Assembly: GCA_002364755.1 (NCBI GenBank)
Contig: DEZI01000035.1
Span: forward strand, 1 to 64,000
Direction: 5' to 3'
DNA: 64,000 bases
DNA from: Stenotrophomonas maltophilia
GTDB taxonomy: Bacteria > Pseudomonadota > Gammaproteobacteria > Xanthomonadales > Xanthomonadaceae
The notes under the pieces were generated by a model. That model had not been told where the DNA came from. It saw only the letters and a list, made by a program, of their open reading frames with translations, and ran no database searches. The position numbers and the translations under genes were made by a program. Shown in pieces: positions 30,099-39,910 of the stretch. Every line of letters starts with the position of its first letter. Position 1 is the first letter of the stretch.

Positions 30099-31555
30099 GA
30101 TGCCGCATCGTCCCCCCGCAAACGGCGCAGGTCATCGCGGAACAGCCGGTAGGCCTCCTCACGCCGGGCGTCGTCGCCCTGCCGAAGCACCCACGCCGGG
30201 TGCACGGTGGCGTAGCCGCGGGTACCGTCTTCCAGCGTGTGCCAGCGTCCGCGGTCGCGTGACAGCTGGAAGCCCGCGCCGAACACCGAGGACGCAGCGG
30301 TCGCGCCCAGGCAGACGATCACCTGCGGCCTTACCCGCGCGATCTCGCCCAGCAGCCACGGCTGGCAGGCCCGCACATGCCGGCTCTCGGGACGCTTGTG
30401 CAGGCGCACCTTGCCGCGCCGCTCGTGGTGGAAGTGCTTCACCGCGTTTGTCAGGTACAGCGTGGCGCGGTCGATGCCGAGTTCGGCCAGGGCCCGGTCC
30501 AGCAACTGGCCTGCCGGACCTGCGAATGGGCGGCCGCAGAGATCCTCGGTATCACCGGGTTGTTCGCCGATCACCATCACCCGTGCATCAGCCGGCCCTT
30601 GCCCGAACACCACCTGGGTAGCCGGTTCCCACAGCGGGCACTGCCGGCAGCCGACGGCCTGGGCACGCAGCGCATCGAGGCTGTCCGCGCTCGATCCCGG
30701 TGATGGCAGCACCGCCGGGCGCTGCGGAATCTTCCGCTGCGGGGCCTGCGCGGGGCGGTCGTGCATTTCCTGCACGCGATCGGCAGCGTCGCGCACCAGC
30801 CCCGGCAGCAGCTGCGCTTCGGGCAGATGGCGCCAGTACCGTGCCGGCATCTCCTGCAGCATCATCCGGGTGTTCAAGCGGGCCGGATTGAAGATGCTGG
30901 CGTAGTAGGTCTGCCACAGCGATTCGCGCGCATCCTCGGCCGGGGCGTCTTCGCGCCGGGCGCCGGGCCCGAAGGCCAGCGCCTCGCCATCCCAGTACAC
31001 GCTGCGGCCGGGGGTGAGGATGGCCCAGCGCATGCCGGCGAAGCGGCGCGCGAAGAATGGCGCGACGCGCTCGACGATGTGATGGTCCGGCTCGAACCAT
31101 GCGATGAAGGCATCGGTCTGCCCGGGCACTTCGCGGAAGCGCACGAAGGCCTTCATCTTGTGGGTGTCGCGGCGCACCGCCTGGGCCAGCGCCATCGCCC
31201 GCAGCACGTCGGCATCGGCCGGATTGGACAGCACGCTGCGCTCGCCGTGGGCGATGCGCCACAGCAGCCGGTACAGCAGGGCCAGGCGCTGCGGCTCGCG
31301 ATGGCACAGGCAGGTCGCGGCCAGCTCCATGAAATCGCGCGGCACGCTGGGCGCGCTGGCGTCGGCGGGCAGGGGAGCACTCTGCACCGATGGCGCATCC
31401 AGCAGCGAGGCCTCGCTGCCTTCCAGCCAGTCCAGCTGCGCCGGTGCCACGCCACGCAGCAGCCCCTCGCGCGCGGCATCGCGCCAGGCCTCCAGCGACC
31501 ACGGCGGGTCCACCCGCAGCGACCAGCGCTGCGCGTCAGGGGGCGGGCGGTGCAT
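30056..31555 (-). CDS. UdgX-family uracil-DNA binding protein fused to DUF4130
   Basis: 499 residues. The N-terminal half (about 1-260) resembles DUF4130 (HKMKAFVRFREV...AWFEPDHHIVERVAPFFARRF). The C-terminal half is a 4Fe-4S family 4-like uracil-DNA glycosylase (GCRQCPL, VMVIGEQPGDTEDLCGRPFAGPAGQLL) with KHFHHERRGKVRLHKRP, corresponding to the UdgX R-loop whose His can bond covalently to uracil-DNA. The start at MHRPPPDAQ was chosen; it overlaps the 3' end of the radical-SAM gene by 20 bases. The last 12 residues come from a SMAG repeat. Confidence 0.88.
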   Translation of the reverse strand: MHRPPPDAQRWSLRVDPPWSLEAWRDAAREGLLRGVAPAQLDWLEGSEASLLDAPSVQSAPLPADASAPSVPRDFMELAATCLCHREPQRLALLYRLLWRIAHGERSVLSNPADADVLRAMALAQAVRRDTHKMKAFVRFREVPGQTDAFIAWFEPDHHIVERVAPFFARRFAGMRWAILTPGRSVYWDGEALAFGPGARREDAPAEDARESLWQTYYASIFNPARLNTRMMLQEMPARYWRHLPEAQLLPGLVRDAADRVQEMHDRPAQAPQRKIPQRPAVLPSPGSSADSLDALRAQAVGCRQCPLWEPATQVVFGQGPADARVMVIGEQPGDTEDLCGRPFAGPAGQLLDRALAELGIDRATLYLTNAVKHFHHERRGKVRLHKRPESRHVRACQPWLLGEIARVRPQVIVCLGATAASSVFGAGFQLSRDRGRWHTLEDGTRGYATVHPAWVLRQGDDARREEAYRLFRDDLRRLRGDDAASAGHGPALPPGEDQ

Positions 31556-32819
31556 CAAACAGCGAGCCCTGTCGTGGCGGCGGCGCCAGCTGCGCGCGCA
31601 ACGCCGCCGGATCATCCAGCGCCTTGCGTGGGTGGTGGTCGGCCAGCAGCACGAACGGCAGCAGCTTGCTCATCGGGGCCTTCAACCGGGCCACGTCGGC
31701 CACCCGCAGGCGGCCGTGCCGGCGTGCCATCAGCACCCGCTTGACGTTGCGCACGCCCAGCCCGGGCACGCGCAGCAGCAGCTCCTTCGGCGCGCGGTTC
31801 AGATCGACCGGGAAGCGCTCGGGATGGCGGATCGCCCAGGCCATCTTCGGGTCGATGTCCAGGTCCAGCATGCCGTCCTGGGTGGTATCGGTGATTTCCT
31901 CAACGCCGTAACCGTAGAAGCGCAGCAGCCAGTCGGCCTGGTACAGGCGATGCTCGCGCTGCAGTGGGGGCGGCTGCAGCGGCAGCTGGCGGCTGGCATC
32001 GGGAATGGGGCTGAAGGCCGAGTAGTACACCCGGCGCATGCGGTAGTTGCCGTACAGCGCGTCGGCACTGGCCAGGATCTGCTGGTCGTTGGCCCCGTCG
32101 GCGCCGACGATCATCTGCGTGCTCTGCCCGGCCGGGGCGAAGCGCGGCGGGCGAGGGCGCGCGCTGCGGGTGGCGGTTGGCGCGACCACGGCCGGCGCCT
32201 TGCGCGCCTCCTTGGCTTCCTCGATACGCCAGCGCAGTTCGCCCATTGCGCCGCGGATCGAGTGCACGGTCTTTTCCGGCGCCAGCGCGCTCAGCCCGGC
32301 CTCGGTCGGCAGTTCCACGTTGATCGACAGGCGGTCGGCGTAGCGGCCGGCGCTGGCCAGCAGCTCGGGCGACGCCTCGGGAATGGTCTTGAGGTGGATG
32401 TAGCCGGCGTAACGGTGTTCCTCGCGCAGCTGCCGCGCCACTTCCACCATCTGTTCCATGGTGTAGTCGGCATTGCGGATGATGCCACTGGAAAGGAACA
32501 GGCCCTCGATGTAGTTGCGCTTGTAGAAATCCAGGGTCAGCGCGACCACTTCGTCCACGCTGAAGCGCGCCCGCGGCACGTTGCTGGACACGCGGTTCAC
32601 GCAGTAGGCGCAGTCGTAGACGCAGAAGTTGGTCAGCAGGATCTTCAGCAGGGACACGCAGCGACCGTCCGGCGTGTAGCTGTGGCAGATGCCCATGCCT
32701 TCGGTGCTGCCGATGCCGCCGCTGGCGCGCGAGTCGCGCTTGCCCGCGCCGCTGGAGGCGCAGGAAGCGTCGTACTTGGCGGCGTCGGCGAGGATGGCCA
32801 GCTTGCGGATGGTTTCCAT
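31536..32819 (-). CDS. Radical SAM DNA modification/repair protein
   Basis: 427 residues. The radical SAM cluster motif is FCVYDCAYCVNR (CxxxCxxC) near residue 65. A characteristic early segment GMGICHSYTPDGRCVSLLKILLTN and a C-terminal helix-hairpin-helix (LLRVPGLGVRNVKRVLMARR) match the putative DNA modification/repair radical SAM family that is routinely encoded next to UdgX-DUF4130 proteins. It overlaps the UdgX gene by 20 bases, so the two form a single system. The reaction is unknown. A palindromic candidate operator sits at 32842. Confidence 0.88.
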   Translation of the reverse strand: METIRKLAILADAAKYDASCASSGAGKRDSRASGGIGSTEGMGICHSYTPDGRCVSLLKILLTNFCVYDCAYCVNRVSSNVPRARFSVDEVVALTLDFYKRNYIEGLFLSSGIIRNADYTMEQMVEVARQLREEHRYAGYIHLKTIPEASPELLASAGRYADRLSINVELPTEAGLSALAPEKTVHSIRGAMGELRWRIEEAKEARKAPAVVAPTATRSARPRPPRFAPAGQSTQMIVGADGANDQQILASADALYGNYRMRRVYYSAFSPIPDASRQLPLQPPPLQREHRLYQADWLLRFYGYGVEEITDTTQDGMLDLDIDPKMAWAIRHPERFPVDLNRAPKELLLRVPGLGVRNVKRVLMARRHGRLRVADVARLKAPMSKLLPFVLLADHHPRKALDDPAALRAQLAPPPRQGSLFDAPPAP

Positions 32820-32841
32820 TGAGGAAACCTACGGACAGGCG

Positions 32842-32858
32842 GTCTCATTGGATGAGAC
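32842..32858. promoter_or_regulatory. Perfect 7-3-7 palindrome, candidate operator
   Basis: GTCTCATTGGATGAGAC lies 23-39 bases upstream of the radical-SAM start codon. It is a perfect 7-bp inverted repeat with a 3-bp spacer, the size of a repressor site. It is not the LexA consensus I know from this group. The repressor is unidentified. Confidence 0.5.
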
Positions 32859-32881
32859 AGCGCCTTAATGCTTCAGTATTC

Positions 32882-32987
32882 CGCCGGGCACGGCCCGGCG
32901 CTACCTTGGGAAACGGGCACGGCCCGGCGTTATCCGGGGGAACGGGCATGGCCCGGCGGTTCCGGTAGCGCCGGGCCATGCCCGGCG
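32882..32987. repeat. SMAG cluster, four units
   Basis: 32882-32904 (minus; intact), two degenerate copies at about 32914-32934 and 32944-32964 (minus), and 32965-32987 (plus; GTAGCGCCGGGCCATGCC). All share the CGGGC-Y-GCCCG stem. They occupy the gap between pilU and the radical-SAM gene. Confidence 0.8.
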
Positions 32988-32997
32988 TCCGGGCGGC

Positions 32998-34128
32998 TCA
33001 GAAGCCGTGGGTGATGCTGGTCTGGGTAGGGGAAGAGAAATCCGCGTACGGGTCATGCTCGCCGCTGCCACCCTCGGACAAGCGGAACTTCAGGGCCAGG
33101 CCGTCGCGCGAGTCGGCCGCACGCAGCGCTTCCTCCTGCTCGATCACCCCGGCCTTGGCCAGGCGGAACAGGCACTGGTCGAAACTCTCCATGCCTTCCT
33201 CCAGCGAGGATTCCATCGCCGCCTTGATCTCATGCACCTGGCCGCGGCGCAGCAGGTCGCGGATCATCGGCGTGTTGATCAGCACCTCGGTGGCCGGCAG
33301 GCGACGGCCCTCCTTGTTCTTCACCAGGCGCTGGCTGATCACCGCACGCAGGTTCAGCGCCAGGTTCATCAGCACGTTCTTGTGCGCGCTTTCCGGGAAG
33401 AAGTTGAGGATGCGCTCGATGGTCTGGTCGGCGTTGTTGGAGTGCAGGGTGGCCAGGCACAGGTGGCCGGTTTCGGCGAAGGCGATGGCCGCCTCCATCG
33501 TCTCGGCATCCAGGATCTCGCCGATCAGGATCACGTCCGGCGCTTCACGCATCGCGTTCTTCAGCGCGTTGTGGAAGGCATGGGTGTCCAGGCCGACCTC
33601 ACGCTGGTTGACGATCGACATCTTGTGCTTGTGCAGGTACTCGATCGGGTCCTCGATGGTGAGGATGTGCCCGGTGGTCGTACTGTTGCGGTGGTCGATC
33701 ATCGACGCCAGCGAAGTGGACTTGCCCGAGCCGGTGGACCCCACCACCAGCACCAGCCCACGCGGGGTCATGATGACGTCCTTCAGCACCTGCGGCAGGT
33801 TGAGCTCTTCGATGCTCGGAATCCGGCTGCGGATGGCGCGGATGACCATGCCGACCTCGCCCCGCTGCTTGAACACATTGACACGGAAGCGCCCGGCATC
33901 GGCCAGGGCGATGGCCATGTTGAGTTCCAGCTCGCGCTCGAACTGGGGCACCTGGCCCTCGTCCATCAGCGAATAGGCGATTTTCTTGACCATGCCCGGC
34001 GGCAGCCCGGTGTTGCCGAGCGGGTACAGCTTGCCCTCGATCTTGATGTAGACCGGCGCACCGGTGGTCAAGAACATGTCCGAAGCGTTCTTTTCGGTCA
34101 TCAGCTTCAGGAAGTAGCCGATATCCAT
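32998..34128 (-). CDS. pilU: Type IV pilus retraction ATPase PilU
   Basis: 376 residues, the length of PilU (PilT is shorter, about 345). Start MDIGYFLKLMTEKNASDMFLTTG. Walker A VVGSTGSGKSTSLASM, Asp box LTIEDPIEYLH, Walker B VILIGEILD, His box ATLHSNNADQTIERI. Walker B has GEILD where PilT commonly has GEMRD, typical of PilU. PilU is an accessory retraction ATPase that supports PilT in twitching. pilT is usually adjacent in related genomes but is not seen here. The C-terminal extension after KFRLSEGG is PilU-like. Confidence 0.92.
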   Translation of the reverse strand: MDIGYFLKLMTEKNASDMFLTTGAPVYIKIEGKLYPLGNTGLPPGMVKKIAYSLMDEGQVPQFERELELNMAIALADAGRFRVNVFKQRGEVGMVIRAIRSRIPSIEELNLPQVLKDVIMTPRGLVLVVGSTGSGKSTSLASMIDHRNSTTTGHILTIEDPIEYLHKHKMSIVNQREVGLDTHAFHNALKNAMREAPDVILIGEILDAETMEAAIAFAETGHLCLATLHSNNADQTIERILNFFPESAHKNVLMNLALNLRAVISQRLVKNKEGRRLPATEVLINTPMIRDLLRRGQVHEIKAAMESSLEEGMESFDQCLFRLAKAGVIEQEEALRAADSRDGLALKFRLSEGGSGEHDPYADFSSPTQTSITHGF

Positions 34129-34225
34129 TGCGAATTTTCCCCAACGAAACTGCCGGCGCCCGTTGCAAGCACGGTGTCGGCTTGACGACAATGGCCGTGA
34201 ACCGACAACCGGTACGGCCTCCCCA

Positions 34226-34615
34226 ATGAAACGACTTAGCTTCGCACGAATGCGCCACAGCCTGTATGTGATGGCGTTTGCATTCGCACTCTCTGCTCCC
34301 GTCTGGGCGCAGGATGGCGCACAGGAACTGGCCCAAGCCCGGCAGGCGGTGGACAAGGCCACCCAGGCCGACGCCGACCAGTACGCCCCGGACCTGATCG
34401 GTCTGGCCCGCCAGGGCCTGGAGCAGGCCCAGCGCGCCGCCGGCGACCGCCGCGAGCGCAAGAACGCCCCGGCACTGGCCCTGCGCGCCGCTGCCGACGC
34501 CGATCTGGCCCGTGCCCGCAGCGAGGAAGCCACCGCCACGGCCCAGCTGCAGCTGCGCCGCAACGAGGTCAACCAGCTGCAGCGCCAGCTGTCGACCGGG
34601 GAGGACCGTCGATGA
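34226..34615 (+). CDS. DUF4398-family small exported protein
   Basis: 129 residues with signal peptide (SLYVMAFAFALSAPVWAQ) and a helical, Ala/Gln/Arg-rich body (ELAQARQAVDKATQADADQYAPDLIGLA...) of the DUF4398 type, whose pattern predicts a coiled coil. The stop overlaps the next start (ATGA), coupling it to the OmpA-like protein. These two-gene DUF4398/OmpA modules are common in proteobacteria and probably envelope-structural; no biochemical role is known. Confidence 0.8.
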   Translation: MKRLSFARMRHSLYVMAFAFALSAPVWAQDGAQELAQARQAVDKATQADADQYAPDLIGLARQGLEQAQRAAGDRRERKNAPALALRAAADADLARARSEEATATAQLQLRRNEVNQLQRQLSTGEDRR

Positions 34616-35496
34616 AGTCGATCTCCGCCCTGGCCCTGGCCACCGCGCTGTCCCTCCCGGCCCTGGCTGTCGCCGCCGACAACCCGATGGTCGGACAGCT
34701 GAGCCAGCGCCTGATGAACATCCAGGCCAATCCCGACACTGCTGAGCTGGCCGCCTTCGAGCGCATGCAGGCCCAGCAGGCCATCGCCACCCTGGACAAG
34801 GCCAAGCGCCGCGACCAGGAACTGGCCACCTACCTGGCCGAGCGCCGGGTCGAGATTGCCGAAACCAGCGTGCGCGCCGCCCTGGCCGCCCGCGAGGTCG
34901 ACCGCCTGGACCGCACCCGCAGCGACCTGCTGATCGAAGCCAGCCGCCGCGACGCCGCCCGTGCCCGCCAGGAAGCCGAACAGCTGCGCATGCAGGCGCA
35001 GATGCAGGCCGAGGAGGCCGAGCGCCTGCGCCAGGCCGCCGAAGCCGAGACCCTGGCCCGCCAGGACGCCGAGAACGCCCTGACCAGCGTGGCCGGCAAG
35101 CAGCAGCAGCGCCTCAGCTCGGCCCAGCAGAACGCCGCCAAGCTGGCCCGCGAGGAAGCCGAGCTGGTGTCCGGGCAGAAGCTGCCGGGCTCGAAGTTCG
35201 ACGCCCGCGGCGAGGTCTTCACCCTCGGTGGTGATGCCTTCGGGGCCGGTGCGGCCAGCCTGTCCAGCGGTGCGAAGAACCAGGCCAAGGCCTTGGCCGA
35301 GTACCTGAACATCGGCAAGAAGGGCCGGGTCCGCATCGAGGCCTATGACAGCGCCAATGGCGTCGGCCAGAAGCGTGCCGAAGCCCTGCGTGATGCGCTG
35401 GTCTCAGCCGGTGTCGCCAGCAGCCGGATCCAGGTCAGCGGCAAGAAGGCAGCGTCCACCAAGGCCCGCTCGGCCGAGGTCATCATCGCTCCGTAA
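34612..35496 (+). CDS. OmpA-family envelope protein with long coiled coil
   Basis: 294 residues. Signal peptide MKSISALALATALSLPALAVAA, then a long charged helix (about residues 50-180, rich in E, A, R, Q; ARARQEAEQLRMQAQMQAEEAERLRQAAEAE) likely to form a coiled coil, and a C-terminal OmpA-like domain (about 195-294, GRVRIEAYDSANGVGQKRAEALRDALVSAGV). The OmpA-like region has a degenerate peptidoglycan-binding motif (usual NxxLSxxRA: here NGVGQKRA). It may link outer layer and cell wall. Followed by a strong terminator. Confidence 0.85.
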   Translation: MKSISALALATALSLPALAVAADNPMVGQLSQRLMNIQANPDTAELAAFERMQAQQAIATLDKAKRRDQELATYLAERRVEIAETSVRAALAAREVDRLDRTRSDLLIEASRRDAARARQEAEQLRMQAQMQAEEAERLRQAAEAETLARQDAENALTSVAGKQQQRLSSAQQNAAKLAREEAELVSGQKLPGSKFDARGEVFTLGGDAFGAGAASLSSGAKNQAKALAEYLNIGKKGRVRIEAYDSANGVGQKRAEALRDALVSAGVASSRIQVSGKKAASTKARSAEVIIAP

Positions 35497-35540
35497 TTGC
35501 TTGAATTCGTTTGTTTTTCGTTGCATTGAGCATTCAGCCT

Positions 35541-35571
35541 GAACCCCGCCCCGGCGGGGTTCGGTCTTTTT
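35541..35571 (+). terminator. Intrinsic terminator after the OmpA-family gene
   Basis: GAACCCCGCC/GGCGGGGTTC hairpin followed by GGTCTTTTT, 44 bases past the stop codon. Confidence 0.92.
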
Positions 35572-35820
35572 GTCGCGGGGGTCTTGTACCCGGCCCGGAG
35601 CAGGCGTAGGGTCAATCGTCCGGGACGCAATGCCGCGGACCGGACGATGGGAGGGCCGGGCCGATGAAAGCAGGGCGCGAACCGCAGCAGACCGACGTGC
35701 GCAGGCCAGTGCCGCAGGTCGTTGTGGGCACCCATGTGGCAATCGGCCGGCGCTCCTCCATGAACAACGCCCCGTGCCTCGCGGCCGGGGCGTTCGTGTA
35801 TCTGTCGAAGGAGGTCCATC
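35572..35820. other. Non-coding stretch before the DUF465 gene
   Basis: About 250 bases without a gene. It includes an imperfect ATCGTCCGG/CCGGACGAT inverted repeat (about 35615-35649) and a CGCCCCG/CGGGGCG hairpin (35769-35793) immediately upstream of a perfect Shine-Dalgarno AAGGAGGT at 35808-35815. The leader of the small gene may therefore be regulated by structure; the promoter was not identified. Confidence 0.45.
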
Positions 35821-36057
35821 ATGTTTGAAGATCAGCCCCAGAGCGAGATCGACGCCCGTCGCGCGCGTGATCCGGAGTTCCGGGCACTCCATGACCAGCA
35901 CCGCAAGTTGAACAAGAAGTGCATGGACGCGGAGTTGGGTGTACTCCCGATCGATGATGTCACCCTGGGTCGCATGAAGCGCGAGAAGCTGCTGGCCAAG
36001 CAACGCCTTATGCGTATGTACGAAACACCGCTCGCAACGACGTCCCCCACGCACTGA
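35821..36057 (+). CDS. YdcH/DUF465 family small protein
   Basis: 78 residues. The body ARDPEFRALHDQHRKLNKKCMDAELG and LGRMKREKLLAKQRLMRM is the helical hairpin of DUF465 (YdcH), small highly expressed proteins of unknown function. A perfect Shine-Dalgarno (AAGGAGGT) is five bases upstream of the ATG, implying strong translation. Confidence 0.85.
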   Translation: MFEDQPQSEIDARRARDPEFRALHDQHRKLNKKCMDAELGVLPIDDVTLGRMKREKLLAKQRLMRMYETPLATTSPTH

Positions 36058-36125
36058 CGCTCACGTCGCGCCGGGAACGGCGTGACGCCGCCAACGATGG
36101 CCCCGCGGTTGCCGGCAACGGCGGC

Positions 36126-36162
36126 CGCGCCAGGGCACCACCGGCGGTGGTGCCTTGGCGCG
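36126..36162. repeat. 17-bp hairpin downstream of the DUF465 gene
   Basis: CGCGCCAGGGCACCACC pairs with GGTGGTGCCTTGGCGCG, one mismatch, short loop. There is no T-tract, so it is a 3'-end structure at best. The rest of 36058-36278 has no gene. Confidence 0.65.
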
Positions 36163-36278
36163 CAGGCAACGGCCTGCACGCGTACATACCTTCAGTCCAC
36201 CGATGCGGGCGGTACTGGTCTCCTCGTCGATCCGGGGCCGTCCGCATCTCCTTGGGCTGCCAGCCAAGCGCTCATTGC

Positions 36279-36349
36279 CCTGGTGGGTGCCGTCCGCGCC
36301 CTGGTGGGTGCCGACCGCGCCCTGGTGGGTGCCGACCGTTGGTCGGCAC
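36279..36349 (+). repeat. 21-bp tandem repeat ending in a SMAG-like palindrome
   Basis: CCTGGTGGGTGCCG(T/A)CCGCGC is repeated with a 21-bp period from 36279 and 36300. A third copy (36321) runs into the complete GTGCCGACC/GGTCGGCAC palindrome (36325-36349). The repeated unit contains the left half of that palindrome, so it looks like stuttered duplication of a half repeat. Confidence 0.85.
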
Positions 36350-36427
36350 GCTCCACTCCTGACTTTCGCAGCCATCCGGCGGATAATCATCTGTCCGGCC
36401 CAGCGTGGCGCGAAGCGAAGTTTCCGA

Positions 36428-37798
<1,371 letters not shown>

Positions 37799-37921
37799 CG
37801 CGACGATCCGCGAATATCGCGCATTCACGTTAGTCTATTTGCGTCAAAAGCCGTTAAGGCGGCGCTGATAGACTCCCGATCCCTTGACGGCACCGTCACC
37901 GGCGCTACGCAGGAAAACGAC
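37799..37921. other. Leader between cbs and metB
   Basis: 123 bp with no gene. TTAAGGCGGCGC and ATCCGCGAATATCGCGC are visible imperfect palindromes. A GGAAAACGACATG start context precedes metB. No known riboswitch was recognised. Confidence 0.4.
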
Positions 37922-39085
37922 ATGTCCAACCCCTCTTCGCCATTGGCCCTGGCCACGCTGGCCATCCATGGCGGTCAGTCGCCCGACCCGAGTACCGGCG
38001 CGGTGATGCCGCCGATCTACGCCACCTCGACCTATGCCCAGTCCAGCCCGGGCGAGCACCAGGGCTTCGAGTACTCGCGTACGCACAACCCGACCCGCTT
38101 CGCCTATGAGCGCTGCGTGGCCTCGCTCGAAGGCGGCACCCGTGGCTTCGCCTTCGCCTCGGGCATGGCGGCGACCTCCACCGTGATCGAGCTGCTGGAT
38201 GCCGGCAGCCACGTGGTGGCGATGGACGACATCTACGGCGGCAGCTTCCGCCTGTTCGAGCGTGTGCGCCGCCGCACCGCCGGCCTGGATTTCAGCTTCG
38301 TCGACCTGACCGACCTGGCGGCCTTCGAAGCGGCGATCACGCCGAACACGAAGATGGTCTGGATCGAGACGCCGACCAACCCGATGCTGAAGATCGTGGA
38401 CATCGCCGCGGTGGCCGCCATCGCCAAGCGCCATGGCCTGATCGTGGTGGTCGACAACACCTTCGCCTCGCCGATGCTGCAGCGTCCGCTGGAGCTGGGC
38501 GCGGACCTGGTGCTGCACTCGGCCACCAAGTACCTCAATGGTCACTCGGACATGGTCGGCGGCATGGTCGTGGCCGGCGACAACGCCGAACTGGCCGAGC
38601 AGATGGCCTTCCTGCAGAACTCGGTGGGTGGCGTGCAGGGCCCGTTCGACAGCTTCCTCGCCCTGCGTGGCCTGAAGACCCTGCCGCTGCGCATGAAGGC
38701 GCACTGCGCCAACGCCCTGGCCCTGGCCCAGTGGCTGGACAAGCACCCGGCGGTGGAGAGGGTCATCTACCCGGGCCTGTCCTCACACCCGCAGCATGAG
38801 CTGGCCGGCAGGCAGATGGCCGGCTACGGCGGCATCGTCTCGATCGTGCTCAAGGGCGGTTTCGAAGCGGCAAAGCGCTTCTGCGAGAAGACCGAACTGT
38901 TCACCCTGGCCGAGTCGCTGGGCGGCGTGGAAAGCCTGGTCAACCACCCGGCAGTGATGACCCATGCCTCGATTCCGGTGGAACGCCGCGAGCAGCTGGG
39001 GATCAGCGATGCGCTGGTGCGCCTGAGCGTGGGCGTGGAGGATCTGGGGGATCTGCAGGTGGATCTGGAAAGGGCGCTGGCATGA
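37922..39085 (+). CDS. metB: Cystathionine gamma-synthase/lyase family PLP enzyme
   Basis: 387 residues of the Cys/Met-metabolism PLP family. The Schiff-base lysine is K203 in LVLHSATKYLNGHSDMVGG, with YSRTHNPTRFAYE and ETPTNPMLK before it. Members are either gamma-synthases or gamma-lyases and sequence alone does not separate them. Next to cbs a gamma-lyase role in reverse transsulfuration is likely, though this locus is traditionally called metB in Xanthomonas. It is the conserved left boundary of the LPS O-antigen locus. Confidence 0.9.
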   Translation: MSNPSSPLALATLAIHGGQSPDPSTGAVMPPIYATSTYAQSSPGEHQGFEYSRTHNPTRFAYERCVASLEGGTRGFAFASGMAATSTVIELLDAGSHVVAMDDIYGGSFRLFERVRRRTAGLDFSFVDLTDLAAFEAAITPNTKMVWIETPTNPMLKIVDIAAVAAIAKRHGLIVVVDNTFASPMLQRPLELGADLVLHSATKYLNGHSDMVGGMVVAGDNAELAEQMAFLQNSVGGVQGPFDSFLALRGLKTLPLRMKAHCANALALAQWLDKHPAVERVIYPGLSSHPQHELAGRQMAGYGGIVSIVLKGGFEAAKRFCEKTELFTLAESLGGVESLVNHPAVMTHASIPVERREQLGISDALVRLSVGVEDLGDLQVDLERALA

Positions 39086-39113
39086 GCATCTTACTGAAAG
39101 GAAGCAAATTGAA

Positions 39114-39896
39114 ATGAGCGTTTCCCACCTTCCAGGCCTGGTGTTCCAACTGGCCCGCCGTGAAGTCGTTGGACGATACAAAGGGTCAATGCTGGGGATC
39201 CTGTGGTCCTTCGTGAACCCTCTGCTGATGCTCAGCGTGTACACGATGTTTTTCTCGGTGATCCTGAAGGTGCGCTGGGGTGACCAGCCGCAGAGCCGCT
39301 CGGAATTCGCCATGCTGTTGTTCGTCGGACTGATCCTGCATGGGTTCATTGCCGAATGCATCAACCGCGCGCCAGGGCTGGTGACCGGCAATGTCAACTA
39401 TGTAAAGAAAGTCGTTTTTCCAGTCGGAATCCTGCCGATCGTCGCGGCCTGTTCCGCGCTGTTCCATTGGCTGATCAGCCTTTCCGTTCTTGCACTGGCT
39501 TTGGTCGTGCTTGATAACGGGATTCCACCGACCTTTCCCTTGATCTTGGTTGTCATGGCGCCGTTGGTGCTTTATGGGTTGGGCATCAGCTGGATACTTG
39601 CCTCCCTGGGTGTCTACCTGCGTGACGTCAATCAGGTCGTAGGGGTTTTTTCACAGATCCTGCTGTTCATCTCGCCGGTGTTCTTCCCGGTGACGCATAT
39701 CCCGGAGCAGTATCGCGGGCTGTTCATGGCCAATCCACTGACCACCATCATTGAACAGGCGCGTGACGTGGTTGTCTTTGGTCGGGTGCCAGACTTTTCC
39801 GCCTGGGGCAATCAACTGATGATCGCCGCAGGCTTCTGTGTCGTTGGTTTCCTGTTCTTCCGTGCCACGAAACGCGGCTTCGCGGATGTACTTTGA
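39114..39896 (+). CDS. wzm: O-antigen ABC transporter permease
   Basis: 260 residues with six predicted hydrophobic spans. ABC-2-type polysaccharide permease: early RREVVGRYKGSMLGILWSFVNP is the family signature, and SWILASLGVYLRDVNQVVG lies in the loop before the last spans. With Wzt at 41747 it would export lipid-linked O-antigen across the inner membrane. It begins 28 bp after metB, the boundary of the LPS locus. Its base composition looks more AT-rich than the flanking metB or etf genes, consistent with horizontal acquisition. Confidence 0.92.
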   Translation: MSVSHLPGLVFQLARREVVGRYKGSMLGILWSFVNPLLMLSVYTMFFSVILKVRWGDQPQSRSEFAMLLFVGLILHGFIAECINRAPGLVTGNVNYVKKVVFPVGILPIVAACSALFHWLISLSVLALALVVLDNGIPPTFPLILVVMAPLVLYGLGISWILASLGVYLRDVNQVVGVFSQILLFISPVFFPVTHIPEQYRGLFMANPLTTIIEQARDVVVFGRVPDFSAWGNQLMIAAGFCVVGFLFFRATKRGFADVL

Positions 39897-39910
39897 GCCG
39901 GAGGGCAGAA

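Noticed and set aside
36279..36349. Possible CRISPR-like array
   Set aside because: Units are contiguous without spacers and contain half of a SMAG palindrome.
37799..37921. SAM or SAH riboswitch before metB
   Set aside because: Only short imperfect palindromes are present; no consensus motif of a known methionine-related riboswitch was found.
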